A stretch of DNA of 33,098 bases from Ophiothrix spiculata (lineage: Eukaryota > Echinodermata > Ophiuroidea > Amphilepidida > Ophiotrichidae): assembly GCA_000969725.1 (NCBI GenBank), contig JXSR01S017282.1, one strand, 5' to 3'. The notes beneath the pieces were generated by a model, which saw nothing but the letters and a program-made list of their open reading frames with translations, was not told the origin of the DNA and did not search any database. This document shows positions 9,872 through 20,109 of the stretch, piece by piece; position 1 is the first letter of the stretch, and each line of letters opens with the position of its first letter. The position numbers and the translations under genes were made by a program.

Positions 9872-12800
9872 TTACGGGGGCTTATTAGCCCATTCATAAC
9901 CCAATTTGGACAGTTCTTTCTTAAAACAGAGGAGTGTGGGCATTTGGGTTGCTTTTTCTGTGAGCTTGTTCCATGGTTCCACAACTCTCGGGCTTAAGAA
10001 AAACTTTCTGGTGTCGAGATTTGGTCTTGATTTGGCTTATTTCTGTGAATGTCCTCTGGTACTGGTGTAAGTTGCTTGCTTGAACATTAGGCCTGGTTGT
10101 ATCTTGTCAATCTGATTCATTATTCTGAAGGTCTGGATTAGGTCACCTCTCTCCCGCCTTTTTTCCAGTGTCGTTAGATTGAGGCTTGCAAGTCTTTCTT
10201 CGTAAGGTTTGTTCTTTAAGCTGGGGATGAGTTTTGTTGCTCTGGCTTGCACTCTCTCAATTAGCTTCTTGTCCTTTTCTAGGTGAGGACTCCACACTTG
10301 CATGGCGTAATCTAGATGTGGACGCACTAATGACTTGTATAATTTCAGAATCATCTCCTTTCCCCTATATGTGAAGTTCCTTTTAATCATTCCTAGAGCC
10401 TGATTACCTTTCTTTGCAGCTGCAGCACATTGTTGGGATGTTTTGAGAGAGTGATGAACGCTAACACCAAGGTCTTTCTCCGGTTTGGTTTCTTTGAGGT
10501 TGGTTTTTCCCATGTTGTAGGTGTGGCAGGTGTTGTGGTAGCCAAAGTGCATCACACCACATTTTTCTGTGTTGTTTCGCATTTGCCAATCATCAGCCCA
10601 GGTTTGAAGATGGTCTATATCTTGCTGCATCTCTTCAATGTCTTCCTGGATTTGATTGGGTGGATAAGTTTGGTGTCATCTGCGAATTTACTTACAATAG
10701 AATTCTTTCCAACTTTGCATTCTAGATCGTTCATGTACATGGAAAAACAGAGTGGTCCCAGTACTGAGCCTTGTACCACCGAGCTCGTTACATTCTTCCA
10801 GCTGGATTCCGCTCCTTGGGTAACTACCTTCTGCTTCCTGTTTGCCAGCCACGATTCTATCCAGCGAAGGGCGTTATCTTCTATACCATGTGCTTTGATC
10901 TTCTTTATTAATCGTTTATGTGGAACAGTATCAAAGGCTTTGGCCAAGTCCAAGTATACTACATCTACAGGGATGCCTTCATCTACATGCTTGGTAATAG
11001 TTTCAAGGTATTCAATAAGGTTGGTTGTGCATGATCTCCCCTTTCTGAAGCCATGCTGTGTGTCCCTTATCAGATGATGATTATCAAGATGTTCAGTTAC
11101 TTGGTATCTGATGATTTTTTCTAGCACCTTTCCAACCACTGATGTTAAGCTAATCGGTCTATAATTCCCTGCTTTCGCTCTGGAACCCTTCTTGAAGACG
11201 GGCACGATATGTGCAGTTCTCCAGTCGCTAGGGACCACACCTTCACTTAGCGATTTATTGAAGATGGTAGCAAGTGGTTAACATAGATCATCAGCTAAGA
11301 CTTTGAGCATGGATGGTGGTAGTTCATCAGGCCCTGCAGCTTTCGTAGGGTCTAATCCCTGCAGCATGTCTCTGACTGTGTCTTTAGTCACTAGAAATTT
11401 CTTTAACTTGTTGTCATCAGATCCTTGGTAGATGGTTTCAGGTGCAGGGAGTTCATCTTTCTCGTCTGTGAAGACTGATGCAAAGAAATTGTTTAGAGCA
11501 TCTGCAGTTGGTTTTCCAGGAGGTATTGTTTCCCCGGACTCTGTTTTAAGGGGTCCAACAGCATCCTTTATTTTCTGCTTGGATCGTACGTAAGCATAAA
11601 AGCTTTTTGAATCTTCCTTTATGTTCTGTGCTAATTTTCGTTCAAAGTCTCTCTTTGCTCTCCTAATTTCCTGCTTTGTATCTCTTTGGCATTTCCTGTA
11701 AGCTTCAAAGTTTTTCTCAGTTCTATATTTCTGGTACTTTCTGTAGGCTCTCTGTTTCTTGCGAATCATTCTTTGGACTTTCTTAGTTACCCAAAGTGTC
11801 TTCTTCTTTTTGGTTTGGCTCTTCATTGGTACATTTGTCTTGATTTGATTGTGTAGTATTTCTTTCATGGTATTCCATGCTGTCTCTGTGTTGACACCAT
11901 CAAGTTTCTTCGACTAGTTCACATTCAATAGTTCACTTTTTATTTTGTCATATTTGGCGTTTTTAAAGTCACGTTTTGGTGTTGTTTCTTCTAGCTCGAC
12001 TCGATAAGTCATCTCCCACTGTACAATGCTGTGGTCACTGGTTCCAAGATGTTCGATGACTTCAACTTCATCTAACATGTTGGGATCGGATGTGAATACC
12101 AAATCGAGGAGCGAGTTTTGTCTTGTAGGTTCTGTCACATGTTGTGTCCACAGATTGTCCATTGTAGCTTCGAGAAATTCTTCTGATTTACTAGACCCAG
12201 CTTCCATTGTATTCCACTTAATCTCTCTGAAATTGAAGTCTCCCATAACCATCACTTCCTTTTTTTCTTCTCCAGCTTTACGCAGCACTTTGTTGAGGCA
12301 GGCATTCATGTCTTTTGTGTTATTATCACTTCTGTACACAATTCCAAGTAATATATCTAGTTCTGAACCATTACATGAGATGTCGCACCATAAGGAGTCT
12401 TCATATTCTTCTAGCTCTGGGTCTTCTCTTCGCTGGACTCTAATACCAGCTTTTGTGTACAATACAATGCCTCCGTGATTGCAGTACTGTCTGTCTCGTC
12501 TGGTGATCTGATAGCCTTGGTATTGGATCTCTGCATTGCTGGTGTTGTCTTTTAGCCAAGTTTCCACTACGCCAATAATATCCGTCTTTTGCTCGTCAAT
12601 GTAACACTGCAGGTCTTCTTTCTTAGTGGATAAGCATTGTGCATTGGTTAATGTACACTTTAGTTTCTTTCTGGTAACTGTGTTAAACGAGTAACATTTA
12701 TGCTCGTTTTCAGAATCTTTCTTATGTTCATTCCTTCTTTCACCACCTTTGCTCTGGTCTACTGGTTGGTTGTCTTTCCTTCCAGTTACTTGACCCTCAG

Positions 12801-13089
12801 CTCCGGAGTTCTTATTACTTTGTTCTACATATGTTCTACTTGCAATTGTTCTAACAGCTTCTGTTGACTGGTCACTTTCCAAATCAACTTCTTGAAGTGT
12901 TAATGTCTTTGCAGTATCTTGGCGTATAGCTTTGGTTTTGCTTTTTCTTTGTTCTACTTGTTGCTCACCTGCATTCATACTGGCTGCTTCTGTTGACTGG
13001 TGGCTTTCCAATTCAACTTCTTGAAGTGCAATCGTCATTGCAGGTCTCTGCTCGTTTTCTCTGTAGTTGCTTTGTGCAGAATTTGACAA
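9872..13089 (-). pseudogene. CR1-type ORF2: endonuclease–reverse transcriptase, broken
   Basis: The start at 13089 is the first Met, 66 bases after the ORF1 stop. About 130 N-terminal residues hold two related repeats (each with an 'LQEVxLES.QSTEA' block), then the endonuclease: NAQCLST, GVVETWLKD, VMGDFNFREI, TSDHSIVQW. The RT follows: GNYRPISLTSV, YLDLAKAFDTVPH, SVVQGSVLGP (V where P is usual) and SKFADDTKL. Lesions: TAG at 11914-11916 (probably a lost Trp), TAA at 11278-11280 (probably a lost Gln), a one-base deletion near 10640-10655 just after FADD, and TAA at 10037-10039. The frame continues past the last stop through RKFFLSPRVVEPWN to a natural-looking stop at 9872-9874. Reconstructed length is about 1070 codons, as expected for CR1. 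All fragments except the last frame are in register with each other. Confidence 0.88.
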
Positions 13090-13154
13090 ACGATGACGCC
13101 TCTGTGCTGCTTTCTTTGTTCTTTATACACTATTTACATTACTGGTAAATGTTC

Positions 13155-14119
13155 TTACTCTTGTGAGGGTGGAGGTGTTGCTTTGACAATCTTCCCCCTC
13201 ACTATCTTTAAGTTTTTTTCACCATGTTCTCTCCGCGATCTAAGTTCATGTCTTAGTGTCGATTCTTTCTTTCTCTGTTCGTATGTCAGGTCTGGCTTCA
13301 AGTACACATTCCCATATTGTTCATCATTATGTAGTCTTTTAGCATTAGTTAGAACTGTTCTCTTTGCTTGCTTGGTTTTCATTTCAACTTTCACTAGGGT
13401 ACCTTTTTCTGTTGGAATTTTACTGACTTTATCTATGTCACTTTGATTTACCTCCAGTTTGGCCAGTACATCTATGACAACTTTCAGTACTGAGCGTGGT
13501 TTACTGTTCGTCTTAATTCCTGGCAGGTTACTGATCACAATGTTCATTTGTCTTTTTTCTTGTTCCAAGACTTCTCTCACTATACTCTGTGCATCGTTGT
13601 TATTTATGCTACCACTAATTTCATTGGGTTTCTTTTGGTTATCAAGACATACCTGCACTTTCGCCTTGAGTTGCTTCACGTCATCTTCTAGAATATCTTG
13701 CCTCCTCCTCAAATTCACCATCTCACCTACCAACTGAGTAGCATACTTTTTACACACTCGGCGGTGCCACGGGATTTCTTTCTTTCCATGCATGCATGCC
13801 GTATTTGTTTATCTTTGCTAACAATTCACTTGATATCCCACAACATGTCACACCTTACTACTTCATTGGTTTGAGTATTTTCGTCTCAGGTTTGATAGTC
13901 TACCTCGTTGTCACACTTGCCACATAAGTATTGATCAACATCACTTGAATTATCATCCTTGCAACTACTATCATGACTATTATCATGATTATCAAACTGA
14001 CTCGATTTCTGTTCAGGTATTGCCTTTAATTTCTTGGATGGCTTAAATTTCAGTCCACCATCGTGATCATCGCTATCTTTGGCGTTCGTTTCATTGGGTT
14101 TCTTTACACCGGGCGCCAT
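13155..14119 (-). pseudogene. CR1-type ORF1: zinc finger, coiled coil and RRM-like RNA-binding protein, broken
   Basis: ORF1 proteins of such LINEs bind the element RNA. It starts at 14119 with MAPGVKKPNE, then a charged, low-complexity stretch, then 'YLCGKCDNEVD', the first Cys pair of a PHD-like finger, and a TGA at 13886. A second frame shows the finger's tail (CCGISSELLAKINKYG, about 13854-13795). A third frame from 13793 gives IPWHRRVCKK, a heptad-rich stretch (LRRRQDILEDDVKQLKAKV) and an L1-like RRM/C-terminal domain (NIVISNLPG, TLVKVEM, VYLKPDLTYEQR) to a stop at 13155. The middle of the finger seems deleted. The shift into the last frame sits exactly in CATGCATGCATGC (13787-13799), consistent with slippage by one 4-base unit. 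Confidence 0.75.
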
Positions 14120-14468
14120 CTTGAAAGATGATAAGCTTCAACTCAGTTCATGCGGTGTTCTGTTCACTATGAAAAAATCACTCTAGGGGCCCCTACCCAA
14201 GCCACAAACTATCTCCACTACTACTATAACTACAGGTACTTGCGTGTCTTGAAGTTAGACTATCTGGAAACAGCACATTTAGTCAAAGTTTGATTCGATT
14301 ATCGGAGCAAAATCGCCGACACTCCATCTTGGTTCATGACGACAGAGTCAATAACGCCTGAGAGGGATGAAGCTTTCAAAAGCTCTCAAAAGGACTAATC
14401 CCAAAAACTGTTGGCCAACCAAAAATTAAGTGTATGTTTGTCACCATTGTGTCATGTTTAAAGGTAAA
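14120..14468. other. Probable 5' UTR/flank of the CR1 element
   Basis: There is no supported ORF. It may contain the 5' UTR of the minus-strand LINE, but its end cannot be defined. A TGACAAACATA-like block (inverted, near 14427-14440) is shared with the right flank of foldback copy A, so the foldback family may be longer than its hairpin core. Confidence 0.35.
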
Positions 14469-14597
14469 TAATTGCACAGATGCAATATTTATTGGTCTTG
14501 CTATGAGTTTTGAAATATTGGGCTGGACTACATCTCGCCCAATATTTTTGCAACTCATAGCTCGACCAATAAAATATGGGCCGAATCTAGCCAATTC
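14469..14597. repeat. Foldback element, copy B
   Basis: The left arm holds AATATTTATTGGTCTTGCTA and AGTTTTGAAATATTGGGCT. The right arm holds CGCCCAATATTTTTGCAACT and CATAGCTCGACCAATAAAAT, inverted copies of the same. The blocks match copy A at 7871-8011. Translations of both strands look alike only because the DNA is palindromic. Confidence 0.75.
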
Positions 14598-14643
14598 TGT
14601 ATCAAAATTGACCATGCATCTTTTTTTTTTAAATACAGCTAAA

Positions 14644-15157
14644 TGTCACAAACGTTGCATAGGCACACCTGTACATTATAAGTTGCAAAGTTATTTTTTT
14701 TTAAATAATACATTCTAAGTATTCTGAGGCAGAAATTTTAAAATACTTACAAAAATATTTTTGCATGTCACAAACGTTACGAAAACGTTACACCTCAAAA
14801 TGTCATAAACGTCACGAAACGTTGCAACAAGTTTTTACCAGAGGAGAACCCCTACAGCAAATTGACTTTTGGGCATGGGAGGTTAATCGTCGGTATTCTT
14901 TTCATCTTCCGTCTAAAGACTCTGTCACACATCACCGTACCGTACGAATAACGTACTAATAACGTACACTGTTTGGTAATCGATATACATGTATTTCAAT
15001 GACCAAACCAGTGTACGTTATTAGTTTGTTATTCGTACGTTTCGTGATGTGTGACAGAGCCTTTAAGGAGAACAATCACACTTCACATAATTTCTCATGA
15101 TCTCATGGAACAAGAACCAATATTTCTCAGATGTCACAAACGTCACGGAACGTTGCA
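14644..15157 (+). repeat. Four interspersed copies of a ~26-nt TGTCACAAACGT motif
   Basis: Copies lie at 14644-14659 (short: TGTCACAAACGTTGCA), 14766-14792, 14801-14826 and 15132-15157. The long form reads TGTCACAAACGTCACG followed by GAACGTTGCA, with one or two changes per copy. All are in the same orientation. The last copy is separated from the others by the TTAA-bounded element at 14913-15066. Confidence 0.65.
14913..15066. mobile_element. TTAA-type MITE with ~60-bp inverted arms
   Basis: Sixteen bases CTCTGTCACACATCAC (14920-14935) are exactly inverted at 15044-15059, and similarity continues through GTACGAATAAC and CTAATAACGTACACTG blocks to give arms of about 60 bases around a ~30-base centre. 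The right boundary is TTAA (15063-15066) and the left is CTAA (14913-14916), one change away. No ORF is present. Confidence 0.7.
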
Positions 15158-15977
15158 TGGTCTTTAATCTTTAACTCGGGCAGGTTTTTATTTTTTAAGG
15201 TATGATTCTTGTACCAATCAGTAAAATAGTGCATGTACAGATATTGAAAACTATGAGCAAAATTTTTTTTTTCTTGATTTCGGTCACACCACGTTGCCCT
15301 GAAGTAGAAAATTATGATATTTGGAAAGAACATGAGATCAATTTGGGGAAAGGTTAAATCGAAAGGCATAGTCAATTACGTGATGCTGACCATTGAAGCT
15401 GAGCATAGTCAAAAATAAAGTCCAAGGTCGAATTTCTAATTTCATCATTCAGGTTCCAACATCCAAAACATAAGAAAAATGCGTAAAAACCAAGATAAAA
15501 ATCACCTCTCCATTCAAGTTTTATACTAATTACAAAATCTTTAAGCTCTAGTTTTCCGAATCAGCCTGTTACCATTTTGGATATAACTTCGCGCAGAATA
15601 CATCCAATAATCAAAAGCAAGGTGACATTTTAAAGCTTAAAATCTCAGCTTTCAGATGAGGCCAAAAAAATCAGTTTTGATTTTGGGGCCCTTAAAAGGT
15701 ACCTCCGATATGGCGGGTCACATATTTTTTGATGTGACTGTTTTTCTGTACTCCAACTCTCAAACCAATTGAAGGGGTAGGCGCAATATATAGAGCTAAC
15801 CCACACCTTTGTTCTGGTTTTGAAACACGTTAGGGACCGTTCACAAACACTTGTTAGGGGGGGGGGGGCTGATGCAAAAAGGGAGACCCTTAAATTATTC
15901 ACCCTCCACAAATTTTCCGGTAAAATTTGAGTTTACATGCTTGTCTATACGGATTGAAATTTCATGCTTTTTGGAAT
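15067..15977. other. No gene seen
   Basis: The stretch contains the fourth TGTCACAAACG copy (15132-15157), a GTCACAT..GATGTGAC mini-hairpin near 15717-15738 and a G run at about 15857-15868. Otherwise only chance frames are visible. Confidence 0.4.
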
Positions 15978-16190
15978 CTACACTCTTAAAAANNNNNNNN
16001 NNNNNNNNNNNNNNNNNNNNNNNNNNNNNNNNNNNNNNNNNNNNNNNNNNNNNNNNNNNNNNNNNNNNNNNNNNNNNNNNNNNNNNNNNNNNNNNNNNNN
16101 NNNNNNNNNNNNNNNNNNNNNNNNNNNNNNNNNNNNNNNNNNNNNNNNNNNNNNNNNNATCAATTTGATCCTTTCTTTTTAAGAGTGTAG
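15978..16190. repeat. Inverted repeat flanking the assembly gap
   Basis: CTACACTCTTAAAAA (15978-15992) ends at the gap, and TTTTTAAGAGTGTAG (16176-16190) follows 17 bases after it: a perfect 15-bp inverted repeat. The unresolved bases are therefore probably the interior of a small DNA transposon with TA-CACTCTTAAAAA ends. Confidence 0.6.
15993..16158. other. Assembly gap (166 N)
   Basis: A run of N. Nothing can be said about the missing bases; the run length may not equal the true gap. Confidence 0.99.
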
Positions 16191-17139
16191 AAACAAATGT
16201 CTAGGAAGGGTTTTTTCAAGTTTTTGATTTTTGTCTTATTTTTTGCAAAAAAAGCAAAAAAAAAAGAAGGTCAAAATAGTCATCATCATGATTTGTGCCA
16301 GTCTCTGACCTCATAGGCTTAGGAAGATTTTCAACATTGATGGGGCATGCACATATTGGCGAAGCGAAGCGAACAAAGCGAGAGCGAGAGCAAAATAGCG
16401 CACAAGCATTACAAACCACAATAAGTGGGATAATATTCCTACAAATTTGTAGTGCTCCACGTTCATATTGGCTCATTTGTCTTTATTCAATGAGATAGTA
16501 GAATGAACACGAAATCCAGCGTTGTTATGATGTAAAATATTGATCAGATGAAGTTCCACCTTCCCAGGATTTCTTATACTATAACATGGCTTTGTTTTTG
16601 ATCTTAAATGTTCTTGAATTTGAGCAATGACAAATTTTTGAATTTCTAAAGTTGGATATATCAAAACGTGCCGTCGATCTGCATGCAAGGCGGAAAAAAA
16701 GAACCAGATCGATAGGTTCAAGCATTCTCATGTACGAAGAAATTGAAAACTTTGGCACTTATTTTGTCCTCTTTCTGCTGAACTTAATGTCTTCTTTTCT
16801 CATTTCCGCCTTAGCACATATATAATAGAGCATTCCAAAATTTAGTTCACCAAAATCCGTTGAGTAGTTTGTCTAATACAACGAATTTTGTAAGGCCAAC
16901 ACCGTCACATTTAATGAGTAAGTTAAATTGTTTATGATTGGTTGATACAGAATTTGACGGTGACCTCACTTAATCCGTTTTTAATGTTTGGGCAAGCGAA
17001 AAATATCCCACTCCTATCGCCTGTGAGCGGTGGGGTCCAGGGTAAAAGCTGGTAAAGCTTGGGGGGGGGGGTCGACTCTGAGGGGGCGATTAAGATATAG
17101 GTTTTGTTGCTTTTATTGTGGGGTTATATGTATATGTCG
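16191..17139. other. No gene seen
   Basis: It includes a purine-rich simple stretch (GCGAAGCGAAGCGAAC then GCGAGAGCGAGAGC, about 16359-16392) and a G run near 17060. No coding or structural feature can be supported. Confidence 0.4.
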
Positions 17140-17332
17140 CTGGAAAAAATCGAGTACAATTCTAGTACAACATTCCTGAGGTGCACATTTGGAACACAAT
17201 TAGAGTACAGTTTTAGTACAAATATAGTACAAGTTTGTGTACTATACTGAAATGTACTCAAATTGTACTTAAACGATGTTCCAAATGTGCACCTTAAGAA
17301 TGTTGTACTATTTTGTACTCGATTTTTACTAG
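17140..17332. repeat. GTAC-rich foldback element
   Basis: The ends read CTGGAAAAAATCGAGTAC (left) and, inverted, CTAGTAAAAATCGAGTAC. A 17-bp block GGTGCACATTTGGAACA (17180-17196) is exactly inverted at 17277-17293. The 193-bp unit contains ten GTAC tetramers, mostly as AGTACAA or its complement. No ORF and no clear target duplication are seen. Confidence 0.65.
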
Positions 17333-17616
17333 GGTATCATGATATTTTGGAGAGGCAAAAATATAAGTTGCCCAACTTCAAATATTGGGGCCCCGTCCCC
17401 CCTATACTAAACCACTGCACTGCATCCTAAATTTGTACCTCATCCTTGCAGATACAATTTCATCAAAAATAACTAGAAACATTGTTTTCACACCATTTTT
17501 TGCCCCTGCGGCAAAATAAAGAAGTTGGTAAATAATTGCAATTTTCTCCAATATTCCTTAAAATCATGGAAAACTACATGTACTGGCAGCGCTGTGTACT
17601 GGTAAGTTATATACAG

Positions 17617-18215
17617 GGGCGTAGCGAAGGTGTCTGGCGCCCGGGGCAAGAAGTGAAACTGCCCCCCGGGGGACAGTGGCGGCACCACGGGGGGGGGGGG
17701 GGGGCAAAAGGGGCATCTGGGGCATTTTCCCCAAAAAAATTCCCCCCCCCCCCAGTTTGCCCCCCAGAAAAAATTCAGAAGCTTTTAAGCGCAAAATTTC
17801 TCCAAATTACCCTTTTTTATTGATCATTTGGACATAAAACGTACAAATTTTGCGCGGTTCGCGCGTATTTCACTAATATCATTATTTTAGCCAGAAATAT
17901 GTGTTTTTTTAGCCAAAATAAACAAATTTGTCTAAAAAAATTTGCGTGCTACGCGCGTGTTACATTTTTTTGTCCAAAAAAATGTTGCGCTATTTTTTTC
18001 ATTTTTTTTGCCCACCAGAAATGTGTCTTGCCCCCCGCCCCCCTCCCCCAGAATTGAGATGCTGGTGCCGCCACTGGTTGTTTTTTGCATATCCCTGAAG
18101 TGTCTAATAATCAATTATATTTCGCATATCAATATATTTTCAGGGGTGTAGCGAGGGTGTCTGGCGCCCGGGGCAAGTTGTGAAACTGGCGCCCGGGGGG
18201 GGGGGGGGGGCAAAA
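17617..18215. repeat. Two direct copies of a GTAGCG...GGCGCCCGGGG repeat
   Basis: A ~57-base block with GTAGCGAAGGTGTCTGGCGC, CCGGGGCAAG and GTGAAACTG, ending in a G-rich run, occurs at about 17617-17672 and 18141-18199. The first copy is followed by the MITE at 17674-18076. Both copies are G/C-rich islands in AT-rich DNA. Confidence 0.6.
17674..18076. mobile_element. ~400-bp MITE with CAGTGGCGGCACCA ends
   Basis: CAGTGGCGGCACCA (17674-17687) is exactly inverted at 18063-18076. The interior has G and C runs and an AT-rich middle containing GCGCGT motifs; no ORF. The CAG-type end resembles hAT ends, but no 8-bp duplication is visible, so the class is open. Confidence 0.65.
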
Positions 18216-18382
18216 AAGGTACACCCCAAAAATGCCAACAGCTTCGAAAAACTCCCTCTTTTTTGGCGAAAACGCATGGGTAAATACTGCTAAAAATAGC
18301 TTTATATTTGCCACATAAATGACATCGTAAGTAAAGTTAAGTTCACTTTAAAGAGTTAAATGGAGGACGACAATTTTTAAGC

Positions 18383-18590
18383 AATAGAAGAAACTTATAG
18401 ACTCACCAGGTATACACTGTATGCAGCGCCCCATGAAGGAGCATTCGCACAGGGGACCCACGGCTTTACGTGACTGTCCGACCACGGAGCAAGTAGAGTA
18501 AAGTTTCTTGCCCAAGGAAACAAGGAGACGAAAACCGCCCGGCCCGGGGCTCGAACCCACAATCTCTGTATACTAGAGTAGTGTTCACTC
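18383..18590 (-). mobile_element. tRNA-related SINE-like sequence
   Basis: On the minus strand GGTTCGAGCCC (plus 18547-18557) matches the pol III B box, preceded by an AGAGATTGTG stretch as in tRNA genes. It is followed by a body with CTTGGGCAAGAAACTTTACT (around 18499-18520), a type of block common in SINE bodies. The A box and 5' part are not recognisable, so it may be 5' truncated. Confidence 0.45.
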
Positions 18591-18599
18591 TCACTCTTT

Positions 18600-19438
18600 T
18601 TCGGGTGCACACTCTTTTTTGAGTGAATTAAGATTCACTCGTTTTTCACACATTTTAGGGCCTAGTAATCACTGGGCCTAATGAAAATCCTTCTTGGCTT
18701 TTTGTCTAAAACTTCCGGTCAGTAAAAATGATTCATAATCGATATTTGACTATCTGTCTTAAAATAGAAATATGTCATGTTATTGTTTACTGAAAATTTC
18801 GGATTATCTCGGGTGATTCATATTGCCTAGGCGCTATGCATTTTTTACGGAGAACATCATACCGTATTCCTTTTAAACTCGTGACCTTTTTAGGTTATAA
18901 GAAAAGTCACTGAAAAAAGAAAGATATTTTTCAGATTTCATTCGCTTATCATGTTGTAAAGCGCCAAACATGGACAAATCATGATTTTGATTTATGCTAT
19001 CCGTCAAGATAACATGACCATGGCCTTTTTATTTAATCAAAAATATCAGTTTTTTTACCCATATGCATTTTAGTTTTGTAAGCTTGTATTATTACAATGA
19101 CAATCAAAATGGGCCAAAAATAATAATATGGGGGCATCTGAATGATTGCAAATTGATTCTCTCGCAATTTGAGCCATTTCTGTGTAGATTTGTTTGACTT
19201 TTATTGGATTTCACTACATTTAACTTTAAGCTTTATTTAGAGCACTTCCATAAGTTTTTAATTCTTAGTGGAATTTAGGCTAGTGCCTTTAAAATTACTA
19301 AACTTTTTCAAGATCTGAAAAAATATAAGTTCATCAAAAACTATATTTCAAATAAATCCTGTATGAATTTTTGGTAAACACAATTTTAAACTTATGTGTA
19401 ACGTATCTACATGTAGGCTAGGTGCACATTAAAGCGAA
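18600..19438. other. No gene seen
   Basis: AT-rich sequence with CACTCTTTTT-type runs near 18590-18645. There is no bounded element or credible frame. Confidence 0.4.
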
Positions 19439-20109
19439 AAGGTCCGTCAATCCGAAAATCGGATTCACTAGTCCGAATCAAAAAAAAAAAAAAAAAGGTT
19501 CGCTAGTCCGAAAATGAAATACGGTCCGCTAATCCGAAATTTAAAAAGTCCGCTAGTCCTAAAGTTTACCAGTTTTTATCAGTGGGGTAACCAGATTTTC
19601 GATAGGCCTATTGGTGGTGTACACTTCAGGGGTTTTACCGACAAAATGTTCTTGAACCCCTAAAGGTATACCAATTTTTTCGGCATGTTCAACGTAGTAA
19701 AAAGTCGTAGTTTTGGAAACTGACACGTACCTTAGAACTTTTTTCGGACTATATAGCGAAGGCTAGTCTGAAATTAAAAAGTCGATAATTCCTATAAGTT
19801 TGCCTGTCTGAAAATAGTCCGAAAAATTATGGAACAAGGTTCGCTAGTCCGAAAAGAACTGAGAGGGTGAGTCCAAAAACAGCCGGGTTCGCTTATCCGA
19901 AAACTTTTTTTTTCGGACTATAGCGGACCGTTTTCGAACAGTTGACCGTTTTATTTCAGTGGCAAACCTTATTTTACTGGCCAACGTTATTCATTTTCGG
20001 ACTTGCGAACCGATCTAGGACTATAGAGGACCCATTCATTTTCGGCCTGACTAGCGAACTTTTTTCAAATTCGGACTAGTGAACCCTATGACTGACGGAC
20101 TCTTTTTAA
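19439..20109. repeat. TTAA-bounded element made of TCCGAAA motifs in both orientations
   Basis: TTAA at 19439-19442 and 20106-20109 bound an imperfect inverted repeat (left AAAGGTCCGTCAATC, right inverted AAAGAGTCCGTCAGTC, then TTCACTAGTCCGAAT on both). About sixteen copies of a GGTTCGCTAGTCCGAAAA-like motif fill it. They are forward in the left part (e.g. about 19498, 19523, 19546, 19839, 19886) and largely inverted in the right part (e.g. about 19912, 19995, 20029, 20069). No ORF is present. It is not CRISPR-like: units differ in spacing and orientation. Confidence 0.7.

Larger units (their letters stand above)
9420..14119 (-). mobile_element. CR1-type LINE, nearly complete but dead
   Basis: On the minus strand this element carries ORF1 (14119-13155) and ORF2 (13089-9872), followed by a 3' UTR ending near 9420-9470. 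The last part has two copies of a TAGATGGT-TTG unit and an A/AAT-rich tail on the plus strand. It is a different family from the L2-like element at 686-4583: its ORF2 has the classic CR1 C-terminal part (KFADDTKL, RPHLDYAMQVWSP, RATKLIP, LTTLEKRRERGDLI). The 5' end is uncertain and could reach about 14340. Total length near 4.7-4.9 kb is close to a full CR1-like unit with both ORFs, unlike most 5'-truncated copies. Several stops and frameshifts make it inactive. Confidence 0.85.

Noticed and set aside
10430..11077. 215-codon plus-strand frame
   Set aside because: It is the antisense shadow of the CR1 reverse transcriptase coding region.
12026..12478. 150-codon plus-strand frame
   Set aside because: Antisense shadow of the CR1 endonuclease.
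17536..17823. Frames across the G-rich repeat giving Pro/Gly-rich peptides
   Set aside because: They are by-products of G and C homopolymer runs in a transposable element.
19439..20109. CRISPR-like array
   Set aside because: Motifs vary in sequence, spacing and orientation, there are no unique spacers, and the genome is eukaryotic.
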